From contig CASDVE010000002.1 of the NCBI GenBank assembly GCA_949284175.1, positions 81,017-145,016 on the forward strand: 64,000 nucleotides of DNA, given 5' to 3'. How positions within the stretch are numbered: the stretch's first letter is position 1; the number at the start of each line of letters is the position of its first letter. The position numbers and the translations under genes were made by a program. Positions 28,117 through 37,073 of this stretch are shown here, one piece after another. This DNA is from an uncultured Eubacteriales bacterium. GTDB lineage: Bacteria; Bacillota; Clostridia; Lachnospirales; Lachnospiraceae. The notes beneath the pieces are model-generated. The model saw only the letters and a program-made list of their open reading frames with translations. It made no database searches and was not told the DNA's origin.

Positions 28117-29043
28117 ATGGAATATGAAACATTTAAACAACAATTCATAGACAATGTAAAGTATATGGCTGGTTGGTCTAAAGTTCCCGGCAGATGTGTG
28201 ATAGAGTCGGTTCAAATATCAGGAATAGAAACAAGCAGAATCCGCTTTGACTGTACGGATAAAAGAGTTGTTTTGCCGGAAATCTATATTGAAGATATAT
28301 GGAAGACAACAGAATCTTGGAAAGAGGATCTTCGGAGAATCATTAAAATATCAGATATTGCATTTTCCATACGAAGAACATGGGAAACAACTTACGATAC
28401 AGCGATATACAGGTGCAGTAAAAAGGAAGGTCCAGGAAGAACAGATGAAATCAGACCGCTGATTACGAATAAAAAATCAGAAAAAGAACTGCTTAAAAAT
28501 TTGTTATATCTGCAACATGATGAAATCGCTGTATGCTTTTATGTGACGAACAGAAGAAAAAAGACATGTTTTTTATCAAAAGATTTAGCGGATATTTGGA
28601 ATATCAGGAAAGAAACATTGCTGAAAAAAGTCTTAGAAGAGAAAGGGGGAGCAGTATTATTTGAACATTGGATAGAAAAAAATAAATTGGAAAACAGGAT
28701 AGGAAATCTGCTAACGGAAGATGGTAAAAAAATCTGTATTGGAACAGCAGAACAAGGAACCGCTTTATTATTTCATGAAGGCTATCGAGAAAGGCTGAAA
28801 GAAAAAATGGGCGGTAATTTTTATGTGTTTTTTCTTTCCCCTGAAGAATGTGTATGGATTCCCGAAAAGATTCCTTTTGCAACAGTACATCATTGTTTGC
28901 AAAAAATAAGGGAAGAAACGTTTGAAAGGGAATCGTGGATTACAGATGATATTTATTTTTGCGATGGAAAAAATCTGGAATTTACAGGAATGATTCAAAA
29001 TAGGAAAGAAATCGTAACAGACTTCAAACAGAAAAGCAGATAG
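28117..29043 (+). CDS. Uncharacterised protein, possibly a divergent DUF5688 relative
   Basis: 308 residues. The layout resembles the preceding gene (N-terminal FKQQFIDNVKYMAG, a middle reporting segment, then FYVFFLSPEECVWIP near residue 245 in the place of the ILPSSIHECLLI motif), so an old duplication is possible. No membrane segments or catalytic motifs. AAAGGA upstream. Family assignment is tentative. Confidence 0.55.
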   Translation: MEYETFKQQFIDNVKYMAGWSKVPGRCVIESVQISGIETSRIRFDCTDKRVVLPEIYIEDIWKTTESWKEDLRRIIKISDIAFSIRRTWETTYDTAIYRCSKKEGPGRTDEIRPLITNKKSEKELLKNLLYLQHDEIAVCFYVTNRRKKTCFLSKDLADIWNIRKETLLKKVLEEKGGAVLFEHWIEKNKLENRIGNLLTEDGKKICIGTAEQGTALLFHEGYRERLKEKMGGNFYVFFLSPEECVWIPEKIPFATVHHCLQKIREETFERESWITDDIYFCDGKNLEFTGMIQNRKEIVTDFKQKSR

Positions 29044-29275
29044 AAAAAAGATTGGAAAGGGGGTGATAAATTCCAGCATATTATGACAGACAATAGCACA
29101 AATAGGAGAGGAGGGGCATTCATTTTAGGAAAGTATAACCGGAAACATATTTCATGGTAGCTATGGATTCCAGTAATTTTTAGTTGTAACAGAAAATGAA
29201 AAGAATCTAAGAAAGGGAGGAATTAAGCGAGTAATCCCGGGTAAAATGTGTAGCTACACCTTGCGAAAGTAAGGA
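29044..29275 (+). other. Degenerate gap with three ribosome-site-like G-rich motifs
   Basis: 232 bases without a convincing gene. AAAGGGGGTGA (about 29056), GAGAGGAGGGG (29107) and GAAAGGGAGG (29211) look like ribosome sites. The only ORF is 25 codons (29083-29160). A perfect 12-bp palindrome, GTGTAGCTACAC, lies at 29248-29259, just before the methyltransferase. This looks like the eroded remains of one or two small genes. Confidence 0.4.
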
Positions 29276-30811
29276 TTGAAATATAGATTAGTTAATTTTT
29301 GTGAATTTGATAAGTATGCAGAAAAGAGTTACTGTGCAATACATGGTGTAAGTGAAACATTGAATCTAGGGGATATAACAAAAGTAAATGAACAAAAAAT
29401 ACCCTATTTTAACATGATCTGCGGCGGTTCTCCATGTCAGGATTTCAGTCTGGCGGGAAAACAGGCCGGTTCCGTTTGGAAATGTAAAGACTGCGGATAT
29501 GCGTATAATCCGCTGCAGATACATTATACAAAGCGGGACACTTGTGAGAAATGTGGTTCTCATAATCTGGATAAAACCAGATCTTCTTTGCTGGTAGAAT
29601 GGCTTCGTATGATACGGGGTGTACGGCCAGACTGGGGAATCTATGAGAACGTAAAAAATATTGTCGGAAAAAAATTTAAAGACACTACATTTAAGGCGTT
29701 TGAAGAGGAATTGCATGAGTATGGATATCATACATATTGGAGTATATTGAATGCTAAAAATTATGGGATTCCTCAAAACAGAGAACGAGTCTATCTGATA
29801 CTGATAAAAAAAGAACTGGATAACGGAAAATTTGAATTTCCAAAATCTTTGGATATTTCGGTAAGCATGATGGATATATTGGAAGAAGAGGTAGAAGAAA
29901 AATTTTATCTACCACAGGAAAAGGTTCAAAAGCTGATTCAGGACATGGGAGATAGAAAAGCCCTTCTTTTTGAACCGGATGAAGAACAAACTCAAAAACT
30001 TAAAAATGAGTTGATATTTTTAGGCCAAATTAAAGAGGGTGGAAAATGGAAAAATCCACAGGCAGGACGAGTTTATTCTGCGAAAGGCTGATCGCCTGCG
30101 ATCAATACATGTCAGGGCGGTAATTTGCAGCCTAAAATTGTAACTATAGGAAAATATGGCGGCGGATTTTGTAGTTCCACTGTATTGTCAGCAATAGGAA
30201 TTTCAAGTACACAGATGGCTGGACATAATCAGACTAAAATTGCAGAATTGCATACAGCTGCTGTTCGTGGAAGGTATATGAAAAACGGCAATGTCAGACA
30301 GCAGATAGAACTGGGACGAGAAAAAGAAATCTGTCATGCTTTGACAACGGTTCAAAAAGATAATGTGATTTTAGTAAGGCAAAAGACAAAAAAAGGATAT
30401 GAGGAATGTATAAAAAATGGTATTGCAAATTTATCCTATCCAAGCGTGGATAAACGGGGACGAGTGCAAGATCATGGAAATATTTGTCCCACACTTACCA
30501 CTCAACCTTCAGGAATTTGTCAGTTAAAATCCATTTTAAAAATCAGAAAATTAACACCGTTGGAATGTTTCCGGTTAATGGGATTTGACGATGAAGATTT
30601 TCAGAAAGCAAAAGAAGCCGGTATCAGTAATAGTCAGTTATATAAGCAAGCCGGAAATTCTATTGTTGTAGATGTTTTGTTCCATATCTTCTTGAATTTG
30701 TACATAGCCATGCCATATTTGTTTGAGGATATTCAATTAACCAGTTTTTTCAGTGGAATCGGAGCGTTTGAAAAAGCCTTGGAACGTTTGATGAAGCAAA
30801 TCAACGGATAG
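29276..30811 (+). pseudogene. Circularly permuted C5 DNA methyltransferase split by an in-frame TGA
   Basis: One reading frame of 511 codons, interrupted only by TGA 30089-30091. The first part (271 residues from TTG 29276) begins at motif II (NFCEFDKYA). It has the catalytic PCQ (GGSPCQDFSLAGKQ), a CxxC...CxxC zinc-ribbon-like insert, ENV (YENVKN) and QxRxR (PQNRERVYLI). The second part carries the target-recognition region, LTPLECFRLMGFDD and motif X (QAGNSIVVDVL). It then ends with motif I, TSFFSGIGAFEKALERL, which normally opens the protein. The codon at the TGA lies in the SPxINT region, where a leucine is usual, so TTA to TGA is one base. As written, neither half is complete. Confidence 0.75.
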
Positions 30812-30942
30812 AAACCAAAGAATCCAAAGGGCGATCCATGAAATGGTATGGAAGGATGTCTGTATTTCTTTAGTGTAGTGTTTAGAAAAATATGCTGGAG
30901 AAGAGTTCAGCGGAATTGAAAAGCCAAAATCAGGCAGAAGTT

Positions 30943-31240
30943 TGATGACAAAGCAAGGAAAGTGAAGGCAATGACAGAAAAAAGAAAAGATATGAAAATC
31001 TTTTAGAAAGAGAAATTGACGGCAGAAAAGCAAGCTGACGGCAATGAAAAAAGAAAACTGATGGCAAATATATGAAAGTGGAGGCAGTAGAAAAAGGGGT
31101 GTGAAGTCAAAAACAAAAGTCTGATGGCAAAGAACGGATAAACTGGTGGCTGAAATGTAGGATTGAAGTCACAAAACAATACAAATATGATGGCAGGATA
31201 AAAATGCTGATGGCAATAAACCGAAGGAATTGACAGCAAT
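30943..31240 (+). repeat. Periodic TGA-box repeat array (iteron-like)
   Basis: A degenerate box, consensus TGAnGGCAA, recurs at 31017, 31036, 31059, 31079, 31102, 31122, 31144, 31164, 31188, 31208 and 31231, with looser copies at 30943 and 30963. Spacing alternates about 20 and 23 bases, so every second box repeats at 42-44 bases, close to four helical turns. All boxes face the same way and no ORF covers them. It directly precedes the two hairpins of the candidate oriT, so it is likely a binding array for a relaxosome or replication protein. The 672-base gap 30812-31483 holds only this array and those hairpins. Confidence 0.75.
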
Positions 31241-31274
31241 ATTTTTTATCTGCCGTCTATTTACAGTATGATAT

Positions 31275-31371
31275 GGGGGTTTTAGGGGGCTTTGCTACCT
31301 AACAAGATAGGATTTTGTACGGCAAAATCCGTATCTTGCAAAGGACTGAACTGGCTTTGCCAGTACAGTCC
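31275..31371 (+). other. Candidate origin of transfer: two adjacent strong hairpins
   Basis: Hairpin 1: CAAGATAGGATTTTG (31303-31317) against CAAAATCCGTATCTTG (31323-31338), complementary except one bulged base, 5-base loop. Hairpin 2: GGACTGAACTGGC (31343-31355) against GCCAGTACAGTCC (31359-31371), one mismatch, 3-base loop. Two G tracts lie just upstream (31275-31289). The right arm of hairpin 1 gives GTATCTTGC, which resembles the nic consensus of P-type relaxases (such as TATCCTG/C in RP4). Neither hairpin has a T run, so they are not ordinary terminators. MobC and a P-type relaxase follow 1.5 kb downstream. Assignment as oriT is inference. Confidence 0.6.
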
Positions 31372-31483
31372 GTACTCTGATAAAGAGAAACTCTTGTTGC
31401 CTGGTGAAACATATGATAAAGTTAAATAAAAATTATATTTTTGATATAAGATGGTTTCGTTAGGCAGTTAAAGGAGGAATACG

Positions 31484-32200
31484 ATGTCAGATAAGAAACA
31501 GACAAAAGATTTTTCAGGAAAGGATATTATAGAGTATATTAAAGAGTATAGTGAAGACTATCAAGAGCAATATAGTATAGAAGAGTCTTGGAGAGATTGC
31601 TATAAAATATTTCATGAAAAAAGAAAAGTTAAAAAAGAAAGAGAACTGTCAGAAGAAGAATACAATGATTTATGTATTCATTTAGGTTTTTATTTGGCAA
31701 GTTGGGGAATGTTTAGAAACTCATTTTTAGCAAATAAATATTATACTATACATAAGAATGCGATAGAAATTCTGCTTAAGGATGAGTATGATGTGCTATG
31801 GGACATTTCTGCGGAAGATTTGGAGAATCATGTGGAGTTTCTTGAAAAATTAGTCCCGGAAATTAAAGGAAGTTATAAAGAATCTATCAAAACGGAAAAA
31901 AAGCATAGGAATGTATCCGATTTACTGGTAACAAAAATTTTATTGGGAACAATGGGATGTGTTCCGGCATATGATAATTATTTGAAAGAGGCAATAAAAA
32001 ATTATGATATATCTAGCAGTACGTTTAAACCACAATCTGTAAGGAAGTTGGCCAAATTTTATAGAAAGCATAAAGATGAGTTTGAAAAGGCTCGAAAAAA
32101 AATTGGAGAAAAATATTCGTACTATCCAGACATGAAACTTTTAGATATGTGTTTTTGGAAAGCGGGAGAAAAAATAATGAAAGAAAAAAAGAACGAATGA
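31484..32200 (+). CDS. Uncharacterised cargo protein, 238 residues
   Basis: AAAGGAGGAA upstream of ATG. A soluble, mostly helical and highly charged protein, with a hydrophobic aromatic core segment (LCIHLGFYLASWGMFRNSFL, about 66-85) and LLVTKILLGTMGCVPAYDNYL near 146-166. It is not part of the standard transfer set and lies alone between the candidate oriT and small genes, so it is probably cargo. I do not recognise a family and assign no function. Confidence 0.6.
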   Translation: MSDKKQTKDFSGKDIIEYIKEYSEDYQEQYSIEESWRDCYKIFHEKRKVKKERELSEEEYNDLCIHLGFYLASWGMFRNSFLANKYYTIHKNAIEILLKDEYDVLWDISAEDLENHVEFLEKLVPEIKGSYKESIKTEKKHRNVSDLLVTKILLGTMGCVPAYDNYLKEAIKNYDISSSTFKPQSVRKLAKFYRKHKDEFEKARKKIGEKYSYYPDMKLLDMCFWKAGEKIMKEKKNE

Positions 32201-32371
32201 GAGCTTCTTCTTCTGGATAAAGATTATAAAAATATGAGATTATTGTACAGTATGTTTTTAAGATGTCAGAAAAATATCCGTTTGTCTTTACTTCTTATTA
32301 ACAGAATGATAAGATAGAAATAGTAATATTTCAAGGAGTTGGATAATAAATATTGAAGAAAAATTCCAAGT
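32201..32371 (+). other. Short AT-rich gap, nothing identified
   Basis: 171 bases between two unknown genes with no ORF, strong hairpin or repeat. A plausible ribosome site, CAAGGAG, at 32333-32339 is followed by TTGAAGAAAAATTCC, which could start a short peptide, but no conserved product is seen. Confidence 0.4.
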
Positions 32372-32581
32372 ATGAAAAAATTATCTATTCCAATGGTCGT
32401 AGTTGCGATGGAAAAAGTAATGGATAATCTGGAGAAAGAAACCGCATATTTAGAGTGGCTCAAAGACTTCTTTGATACTTACGATTCCCAAGATGAGTAT
32501 TTAAAATTCTGTAAGACGAGTACCGCATCTGCGGAAAATGTTAAGGGAAGACTGGATTATTTTTTTAAAGTGGTAAAATAG
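32372..32581 (+). CDS. Small acidic protein, 69 residues
   Basis: An open frame with a helical, charged product (MKKLSIPMVVVAMEKVMDNLEKE...). The ribosome site is weak, and the neighbouring gene starts 11 bases on. Likely real because it shares composition and spacing with the small genes of this element, but no family was recognised. Confidence 0.45.
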   Translation: MKKLSIPMVVVAMEKVMDNLEKETAYLEWLKDFFDTYDSQDEYLKFCKTSTASAENVKGRLDYFFKVVK

Positions 32582-32591
32582 GTGCTGTTCG

Positions 32592-32815
32592 ATGTGTTAT
32601 CTGATTGCAAAAAGATTTGAGGATAAAGGCTGCATTGCGGTAAGGACAAGACATAGTAAGGCACTTGTTGATTTTGCAAAATATCTTCAGAATCAGGTGG
32701 AAGGAAAAAACATACAACTGATAACGCCAGGTGACCAAGTGTCTATGGCGAATATGAACCTTATGAGATTGTCAAGGATATGGAAACTTTTCAGAAAAAA
32801 GTTTTGACGATGTAG
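32592..32815 (+). pseudogene. DUF6718-type small protein with a frameshift
   Basis: The frame from ATG 32592 (MCYLIAKRFEDKGCIAVRTRH, as in DUF6718) runs normally to about 32728 (IQLIT), then drifts into unrelated residues and stops at TAG 32805-32807. The conserved continuation VYGEYEPYEIVKDMETF is present in another frame from 32741 and stops at TAG 32813-32815. An indel between about 32725 and 32741 therefore breaks the gene. Confidence 0.7.
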
Positions 32816-32821
32816 ATGAGA

Positions 32822-32869
32822 AACAGAAACGAGTTGCAGGAAAAACGCAAAACGTTTCTGTTTTTTTAT
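32822..32869 (+). terminator. Intrinsic terminator upstream of mobC
   Basis: AACAGAAACG (32822-32831) pairs perfectly with CGTTTCTGTT (32853-32862), followed by a run of T. It ends transcription before the mobC-relaxase operon, which must have its own promoter or be read through. Confidence 0.85.
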
Positions 32870-32877
32870 GCCTAAAA

Positions 32878-33222
32878 ATGAGAAAGCAGGTGAGGATAGG
32901 AGATAAGAAAAAATTAACATGCAGAAAAGAGATTCGTCTGTCTGAGGAGGAGTTACATCAGCTGCAGGAAAAAGCAGAAAAGAAAGGCATGAAAGAATCC
33001 CAATATCTTCGGATGCTGATTACAAACCGCCCCAGGGATTACCCGGAAATTCGGAATGAAATAGCCAGACTCAATAATGAAATTAACCATATCGGTATCA
33101 ATGTAAATCAAATTGCACACCGGATAAATAGCGGAATCTATTTGGAAGAGGACCGGCACAGACTGTATGTATTCCTAGGGCAGATTAAAGGACTTATAAA
33201 AGAGCTGCTAGAGAAGATTTAG
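32878..33222 (+). CDS. mobC: MobC-like relaxosome protein
   Basis: 114 residues. The core RLSEEELHQLQEKAEKKGMKESQYLRMLI is a ribbon-helix-helix-like segment, followed by the MobC signature EIARLNNEINHIGINVNQIAHRIN. MobC binds oriT DNA and helps the relaxase open the strand. ATG 32878 has no good ribosome site; GTG 32890 in the same frame is an alternative. It precedes the relaxase by 19 bases. Confidence 0.85.
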   Translation: MRKQVRIGDKKKLTCRKEIRLSEEELHQLQEKAEKKGMKESQYLRMLITNRPRDYPEIRNEIARLNNEINHIGINVNQIAHRINSGIYLEEDRHRLYVFLGQIKGLIKELLEKI

Positions 33223-33241
33223 GAAAGGAAGGGAGGCGTTT

Positions 33242-34600
33242 ATGGCAATATCTAAGATCCTTCACATGAAGGAAGCAAAAAGCGGCTTTATAGCAAAACA
33301 CTTATCCAATGCCCTTAACTATATTACTGACTCAGAAAAGACAGAAAATGGACGGTATGTAGCCGGGTGGAACTGTATGCCGGAAACTGCTTTGAAAGCT
33401 ATGCTGGATACTAAGAAACATTTTAATAAAAGAGATAAAAGGCAGGGGTATCATTTAATTATTTCTTTTCCAGAAGGAGAAGTGGACGAAGAAAAGGCTT
33501 TTTCGGTAGTGGGAGCTTTTGTCAGGAAATATCTGAAAGACGAATATGAAGCAGTGTATTCCGTACATAATGATACCGAACATATTCATGGGCATATTAT
33601 ATTTAACAGTGTGAATCGAAAAACAGGGAAGAAATATGAATATAAGAAGGGAGATTGGGAAAAAACGATTCAGCCTTTAGTCAATGAAATCTGTTCTTCC
33701 TACGGCCTTAGTACATTGGATATTCAGGCTGCCAGAAAGAGAACGGAAGAAAAGAAGACAGAAAAGGAAAAGAGTAAACGAGATCAGCGAATACAAGAAG
33801 ATCTGGAAAAAGTGCTGAATCAATCCCATACCTGGGAAGAGTTTCAGGAACGGCTGGAAGATATGGGATATGCCTTACGTGGAAAGAAACACTTGGCTGT
33901 CTTAGAACCGGACGCAGCCTTTGAAAGATACCGAAGGATTGATACCATATCAGAAGCATATACAGAGGAAAATATACGGAAACGATTATCTGTTCATAGA
34001 GTAGATAAAAATAAGTTGTGTTTCCTATATGTTCCATATAAAAACCGCCACTTGACTCGGTATCAAAAACAAATTTTTGTGAGAAAATATCGAAGTGCAG
34101 GAAAAAAACGGTATAAAAAGCATAGCTGGCAGGACAAAGCAGTAACGAAACAGTTAGAACGATTACAGGAAGAATATTGGTTTTTGACATACTATCCGTC
34201 TATCGAAAAGGGACTGGATGAGCTGATAAAACAACAGGCTTATTTGAAAGAGAAACAGCGGTTGTTCTATAGAGAAAAGGAGGTTTATCAACCTCTTCTT
34301 GATGGGATTTCCCACATGAAAGAATTGAAATTGGAAGCCGACTTATATGAAAAGGAAGGTTATCAAGAATTTTACCCGGCATATCAAGATTATAAAGCAG
34401 CACAAAAAAATTATGAAAACAAAGGATATACGAAAGAAATGCTGGAGAAAATCCATAGTTACTTTTATAGTCAAGGGGAAATTCTTGCGAGAAAACAGCA
34501 GGAGATGAAAAAGCTGATTCAGATTGGAAGGCATCTTGAGAAAAGAAACTATCAGAAACAAGAAGTGGTAGAAAGAAATGTAAGGAGTAGAAAGGAGTGA
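33242..34600 (+). CDS. Relaxase, MobA/VirD2 (MOBP) type
   Basis: 452 residues with GGGAGG before the ATG. The N-terminal nuclease domain has the metal-binding histidine triad region HNDTEHIHGHIIFNSV (about 108-123) and a candidate nucleophile tyrosine in ALNYITDSEK (about 27). The C-terminal half is basic and helical. It nicks oriT and stays bound to the transferred strand. Its stop codon overlaps the ribosome site of the next gene. Confidence 0.92.
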   Translation: MAISKILHMKEAKSGFIAKHLSNALNYITDSEKTENGRYVAGWNCMPETALKAMLDTKKHFNKRDKRQGYHLIISFPEGEVDEEKAFSVVGAFVRKYLKDEYEAVYSVHNDTEHIHGHIIFNSVNRKTGKKYEYKKGDWEKTIQPLVNEICSSYGLSTLDIQAARKRTEEKKTEKEKSKRDQRIQEDLEKVLNQSHTWEEFQERLEDMGYALRGKKHLAVLEPDAAFERYRRIDTISEAYTEENIRKRLSVHRVDKNKLCFLYVPYKNRHLTRYQKQIFVRKYRSAGKKRYKKHSWQDKAVTKQLERLQEEYWFLTYYPSIEKGLDELIKQQAYLKEKQRLFYREKEVYQPLLDGISHMKELKLEADLYEKEGYQEFYPAYQDYKAAQKNYENKGYTKEMLEKIHSYFYSQGEILARKQQEMKKLIQIGRHLEKRNYQKQEVVERNVRSRKE

Positions 34601-34604
34601 TCCC

Positions 34605-35558
34605 ACGACTGTTGAAGAACAGAAATATTTAGAGGAATGTAAAAAGAAACTGAATAAGGAACAGTTGGAAATCATAACCTCCACATTGGAATATGGAATT
34701 CCGATAAAAACACTTAGAAAGCTGGTAATGAGTGGGCAGGAGGCTCTGATTATGAAGGAAATTGCGGCAGGCATGATGGCTGGATTGAACAGCGAAGCGG
34801 TAGAGTATCTGTGCCAGGAATCTTTTCAAGTCTATCAGGTCAGAGAGATTGTCCAGGCTTTTCTTGCAGGTTTGAACTTAGAACAAGTAAAAACATTTGC
34901 AAGTCCGGATATATCCGCCAGTCAGATGCACAAGATGTGGGAGCAGCTGGCACAAAAGAAAGAGGAGGATCAGGGACTTGCGGAATATATGAAACAGATT
35001 TTAGAGATTATGGGTACAGCGGTCCAGAAATTCAGTGAAGAAAACCAAAAATTTGAATCTCTGGCCGGTGTGATGAACCACCATCTACTGAATGAAAAAG
35101 ATAAAGAAATTCAGAGATTAGAAGAAAATCTGAAATTTAAAAATGAGGTGATTCGGAAACTCAAAAAACAGTTGGAAGAAACCGTTGCCGTTGATGTGCA
35201 GGAGAAAGAGCCAGAAACCGGGCCACTAGAAAGGATAGAAATACAAAAGAGTCAGGAAAGCCTAACAGAACAGGAACTTTCCAAGCAATCACAGGTTTCT
35301 GAAACAGCAATCCCCCAAGACAGACTGGGGAGATTGGGAAAGCTGTTTGGAAACAGACGTAAAGATCTACTGGATATATCTTTAAAGCAAGGACTGACAC
35401 CGGAACAATTAGAAGAAGTGCGGAAGTGCTTGGAAAGTGGTCTTACCGATTTGGATATTATCCGCATGATAGAAACAAAACCATCCCCGGAGAAAATGCA
35501 GAAGATGCGGGAAATCTTATTGCTTATCAGAACCCGGAAGGGAGGAGAACATGGTTAA
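34605..35558 (+). CDS. Conserved transfer-region protein with apparent ACG start
   Basis: About 317 residues. Helical repeats at the N-terminus (LEYGIPIKTLRKLV, AAGMMAGLNSEAVEYL, QAFLAGLNLEQVKTFA) resemble the short GLxxxQ helices common in these elements. A coiled coil (about 150-200) and a C-terminal repeat (LKQGLTPEQLEEVRKCLESGL) follow. The frame has no ATG, GTG or TTG before 34665, but AAAGGAGTGA at 34591-34600 sits 7 bases before ACG 34605. A TTG start at 34665 would have no ribosome site. Function unknown; the VirD4 protein carries the same kind of C-terminal repeat. Confidence 0.65.
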   Translation, partial: TTVEEQKYLEECKKKLNKEQLEIITSTLEYGIPIKTLRKLVMSGQEALIMKEIAAGMMAGLNSEAVEYLCQESFQVYQVREIVQAFLAGLNLEQVKTFASPDISASQMHKMWEQLAQKKEEDQGLAEYMKQILEIMGTAVQKFSEENQKFESLAGVMNHHLLNEKDKEIQRLEENLKFKNEVIRKLKKQLEETVAVDVQEKEPETGPLERIEIQKSQESLTEQELSKQSQVSETAIPQDRLGRLGKLFGNRRKDLLDISLKQGLTPEQLEEVRKCLESGLTDLDIIRMIETKPSPEKMQKMREILLLIRTRKGGEHG

Positions 35559-35940
35559 ACTGGATTATGAGAAGCTTTTAAAAACAGAAAAGCTTCTTTT
35601 TTTGTTGGATAAAGAGGAGAACCGAATGAAAAGATCAGAACGTCTGCTATTAAGCCAAATGGGATTCCGGGGAATTGATTTTGCACAGATACAAAAGCTG
35701 GCTCTCGTTTTTACTACACCGAATTATACGCAAAGAGAAAAAGAACGGATTTTTGAAGAACAACGAATGAATCTTCCCAACATACCAGAGAGGGCAATGC
35801 AGCCGGAACACTTTTTGATTCGTTTGGCAAAACGGACGATAACAATGCAAAAGGTAAATGAAGAGCTGGAGGCAGAACTGAAAAAAAGAGAAGCAGAAGA
35901 GAGATTGAAGGGAGAACGAAAGCGGGGTGAAATGCGATGA
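35551..35940 (+). CDS. Conserved transfer-region protein, 129 residues
   Basis: GGGAGG before ATG; overlaps both neighbours by a few bases, so it is translationally coupled. A soluble, basic helical protein with a C-terminal coiled coil. Family not recognised; the place between relaxase and PcfB suggests a transfer accessory role. Confidence 0.6.
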   Translation: MVKLDYEKLLKTEKLLFLLDKEENRMKRSERLLLSQMGFRGIDFAQIQKLALVFTTPNYTQREKERIFEEQRMNLPNIPERAMQPEHFLIRLAKRTITMQKVNEELEAELKKREAEERLKGERKRGEMR

Positions 35941-37073
35941 GTGAAATGCAGGATGCGGTACAGATCATTCGGGTAACGTATGAGGGAATAGAGATGTTCT
36001 TCCGAGTAGGAAACGGCGGTTTTCAAGCCCTCAAAGAGATGGCGGGAATTTTGAAAACGCTGCTTGAACAAGAAAAATTAGAGGGAAGAACAAGTGTAAG
36101 GCAGCTATTGAAAAAGGGTGGCGATTTACAGGTATTTTCTTTTGATACAGGGGATATGACAAAAGTAAAAGAGCTTTTAAAAAAACATGGTGTCCTATAT
36201 GCTATGCTGCCGGATCTGAATAAAAAAGACGGAAAGTCTGAAATTCTGTTTCATTCTGAGGCGGCTCCCAGGATAAAGGCAATCATAGAGTTATTAAATG
36301 CCGGAAAGATTGAAACAATGGAAGATTATCTGGAACAGGCGGATAAGGAGGAATTGCAGGAATTTCTGAAAAGTGAAAATCAGAAAAAAAAAGAAACGGA
36401 TTTTATGGATTTTGATTTTTACGCAGTAGGAATGTACTTTGCACAAAATCCAGAAGGAAGCCTGGAAGGGGTAAAAGAAAAACTATCCATGACAGATGAG
36501 GAACTGGAGCCTATCTTGAAATATATGAAAAAAAGTGGACTTATGGATCAAGATAAAAAAACAGGAAAGATACTTTTTTCCATGAAAGCAGAAAACTTTA
36601 AAGATTATTTCTTCAGTGATGCATGGAAAGAAAATATGACCATTCATAAAAAAGAAGAAAATCCGGATAAGGAAAAGGTAAAGAAACGCTATCAAGAGGA
36701 GAAGAAAAAAAATCCGAAGATAAATGGGATTACCATTGATAGAAAGCTGTTTTATGAGGAAACCCCAGACGCTCTAAAAACCAGGATTCCCGGCAGGATG
36801 CATGAATTTTTATGGATTCCCAAATCAGACAGTACCTTAATCAATAATGGAAAGACAATCTATACAGACTTGCATAAAGATAAAGAGTACCAAATTGTAG
36901 ATGATAACAATCAAGAACAATATCGAATCACAGGAGAAGAGTTGTACACCCGTCATTATAATCCGGTCAATCATAAAAGAGAAGAACAGCAAAGAAGAGA
37001 AATACAGAAACAAAAAGTACAGAAGAAGAAACGAAATAAGAAAGTTTCTGAACCTAAGAGGGGAGGACGATAA
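35937..37073 (+). CDS. PcfB/DUF3801-family transfer accessory protein
   Basis: 378 residues. The N-terminal about 130 residues (GIEMFFRVGNGGFQAL.. LLKKHGVLYAMLPDLNKKDG) match the PcfB/DUF3801 pattern of proteins that work with the VirD4-type coupling protein in Gram-positive conjugation. A longer Lys-rich C-terminal region follows (ITIDRKLFYEETPDALKTRIPG). It overlaps the preceding gene by 4 bases, and its TAA overlaps the apparent ACG start of virD4 (TAACG). Confidence 0.75.
   Translation: MSEMQDAVQIIRVTYEGIEMFFRVGNGGFQALKEMAGILKTLLEQEKLEGRTSVRQLLKKGGDLQVFSFDTGDMTKVKELLKKHGVLYAMLPDLNKKDGKSEILFHSEAAPRIKAIIELLNAGKIETMEDYLEQADKEELQEFLKSENQKKKETDFMDFDFYAVGMYFAQNPEGSLEGVKEKLSMTDEELEPILKYMKKSGLMDQDKKTGKILFSMKAENFKDYFFSDAWKENMTIHKKEENPDKEKVKKRYQEEKKKNPKINGITIDRKLFYEETPDALKTRIPGRMHEFLWIPKSDSTLINNGKTIYTDLHKDKEYQIVDDNNQEQYRITGEELYTRHYNPVNHKREEQQRREIQKQKVQKKKRNKKVSEPKRGGR

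Noticed and set aside
30089..30091. TGA as selenocysteine or recoded codon
   Set aside because: The position normally holds a hydrophobic residue, not Cys. No SECIS-like stem was recognised just downstream, and nearby decay (frameshifted 32592 gene) favours a nonsense mutation.
33708..34190. Long minus-strand open frame of 160 codons opposite the relaxase gene
   Set aside because: It has no ribosome site and a low-complexity aromatic/hydrophobic composition, and lies entirely opposite a well-supported gene; it is a shadow frame.
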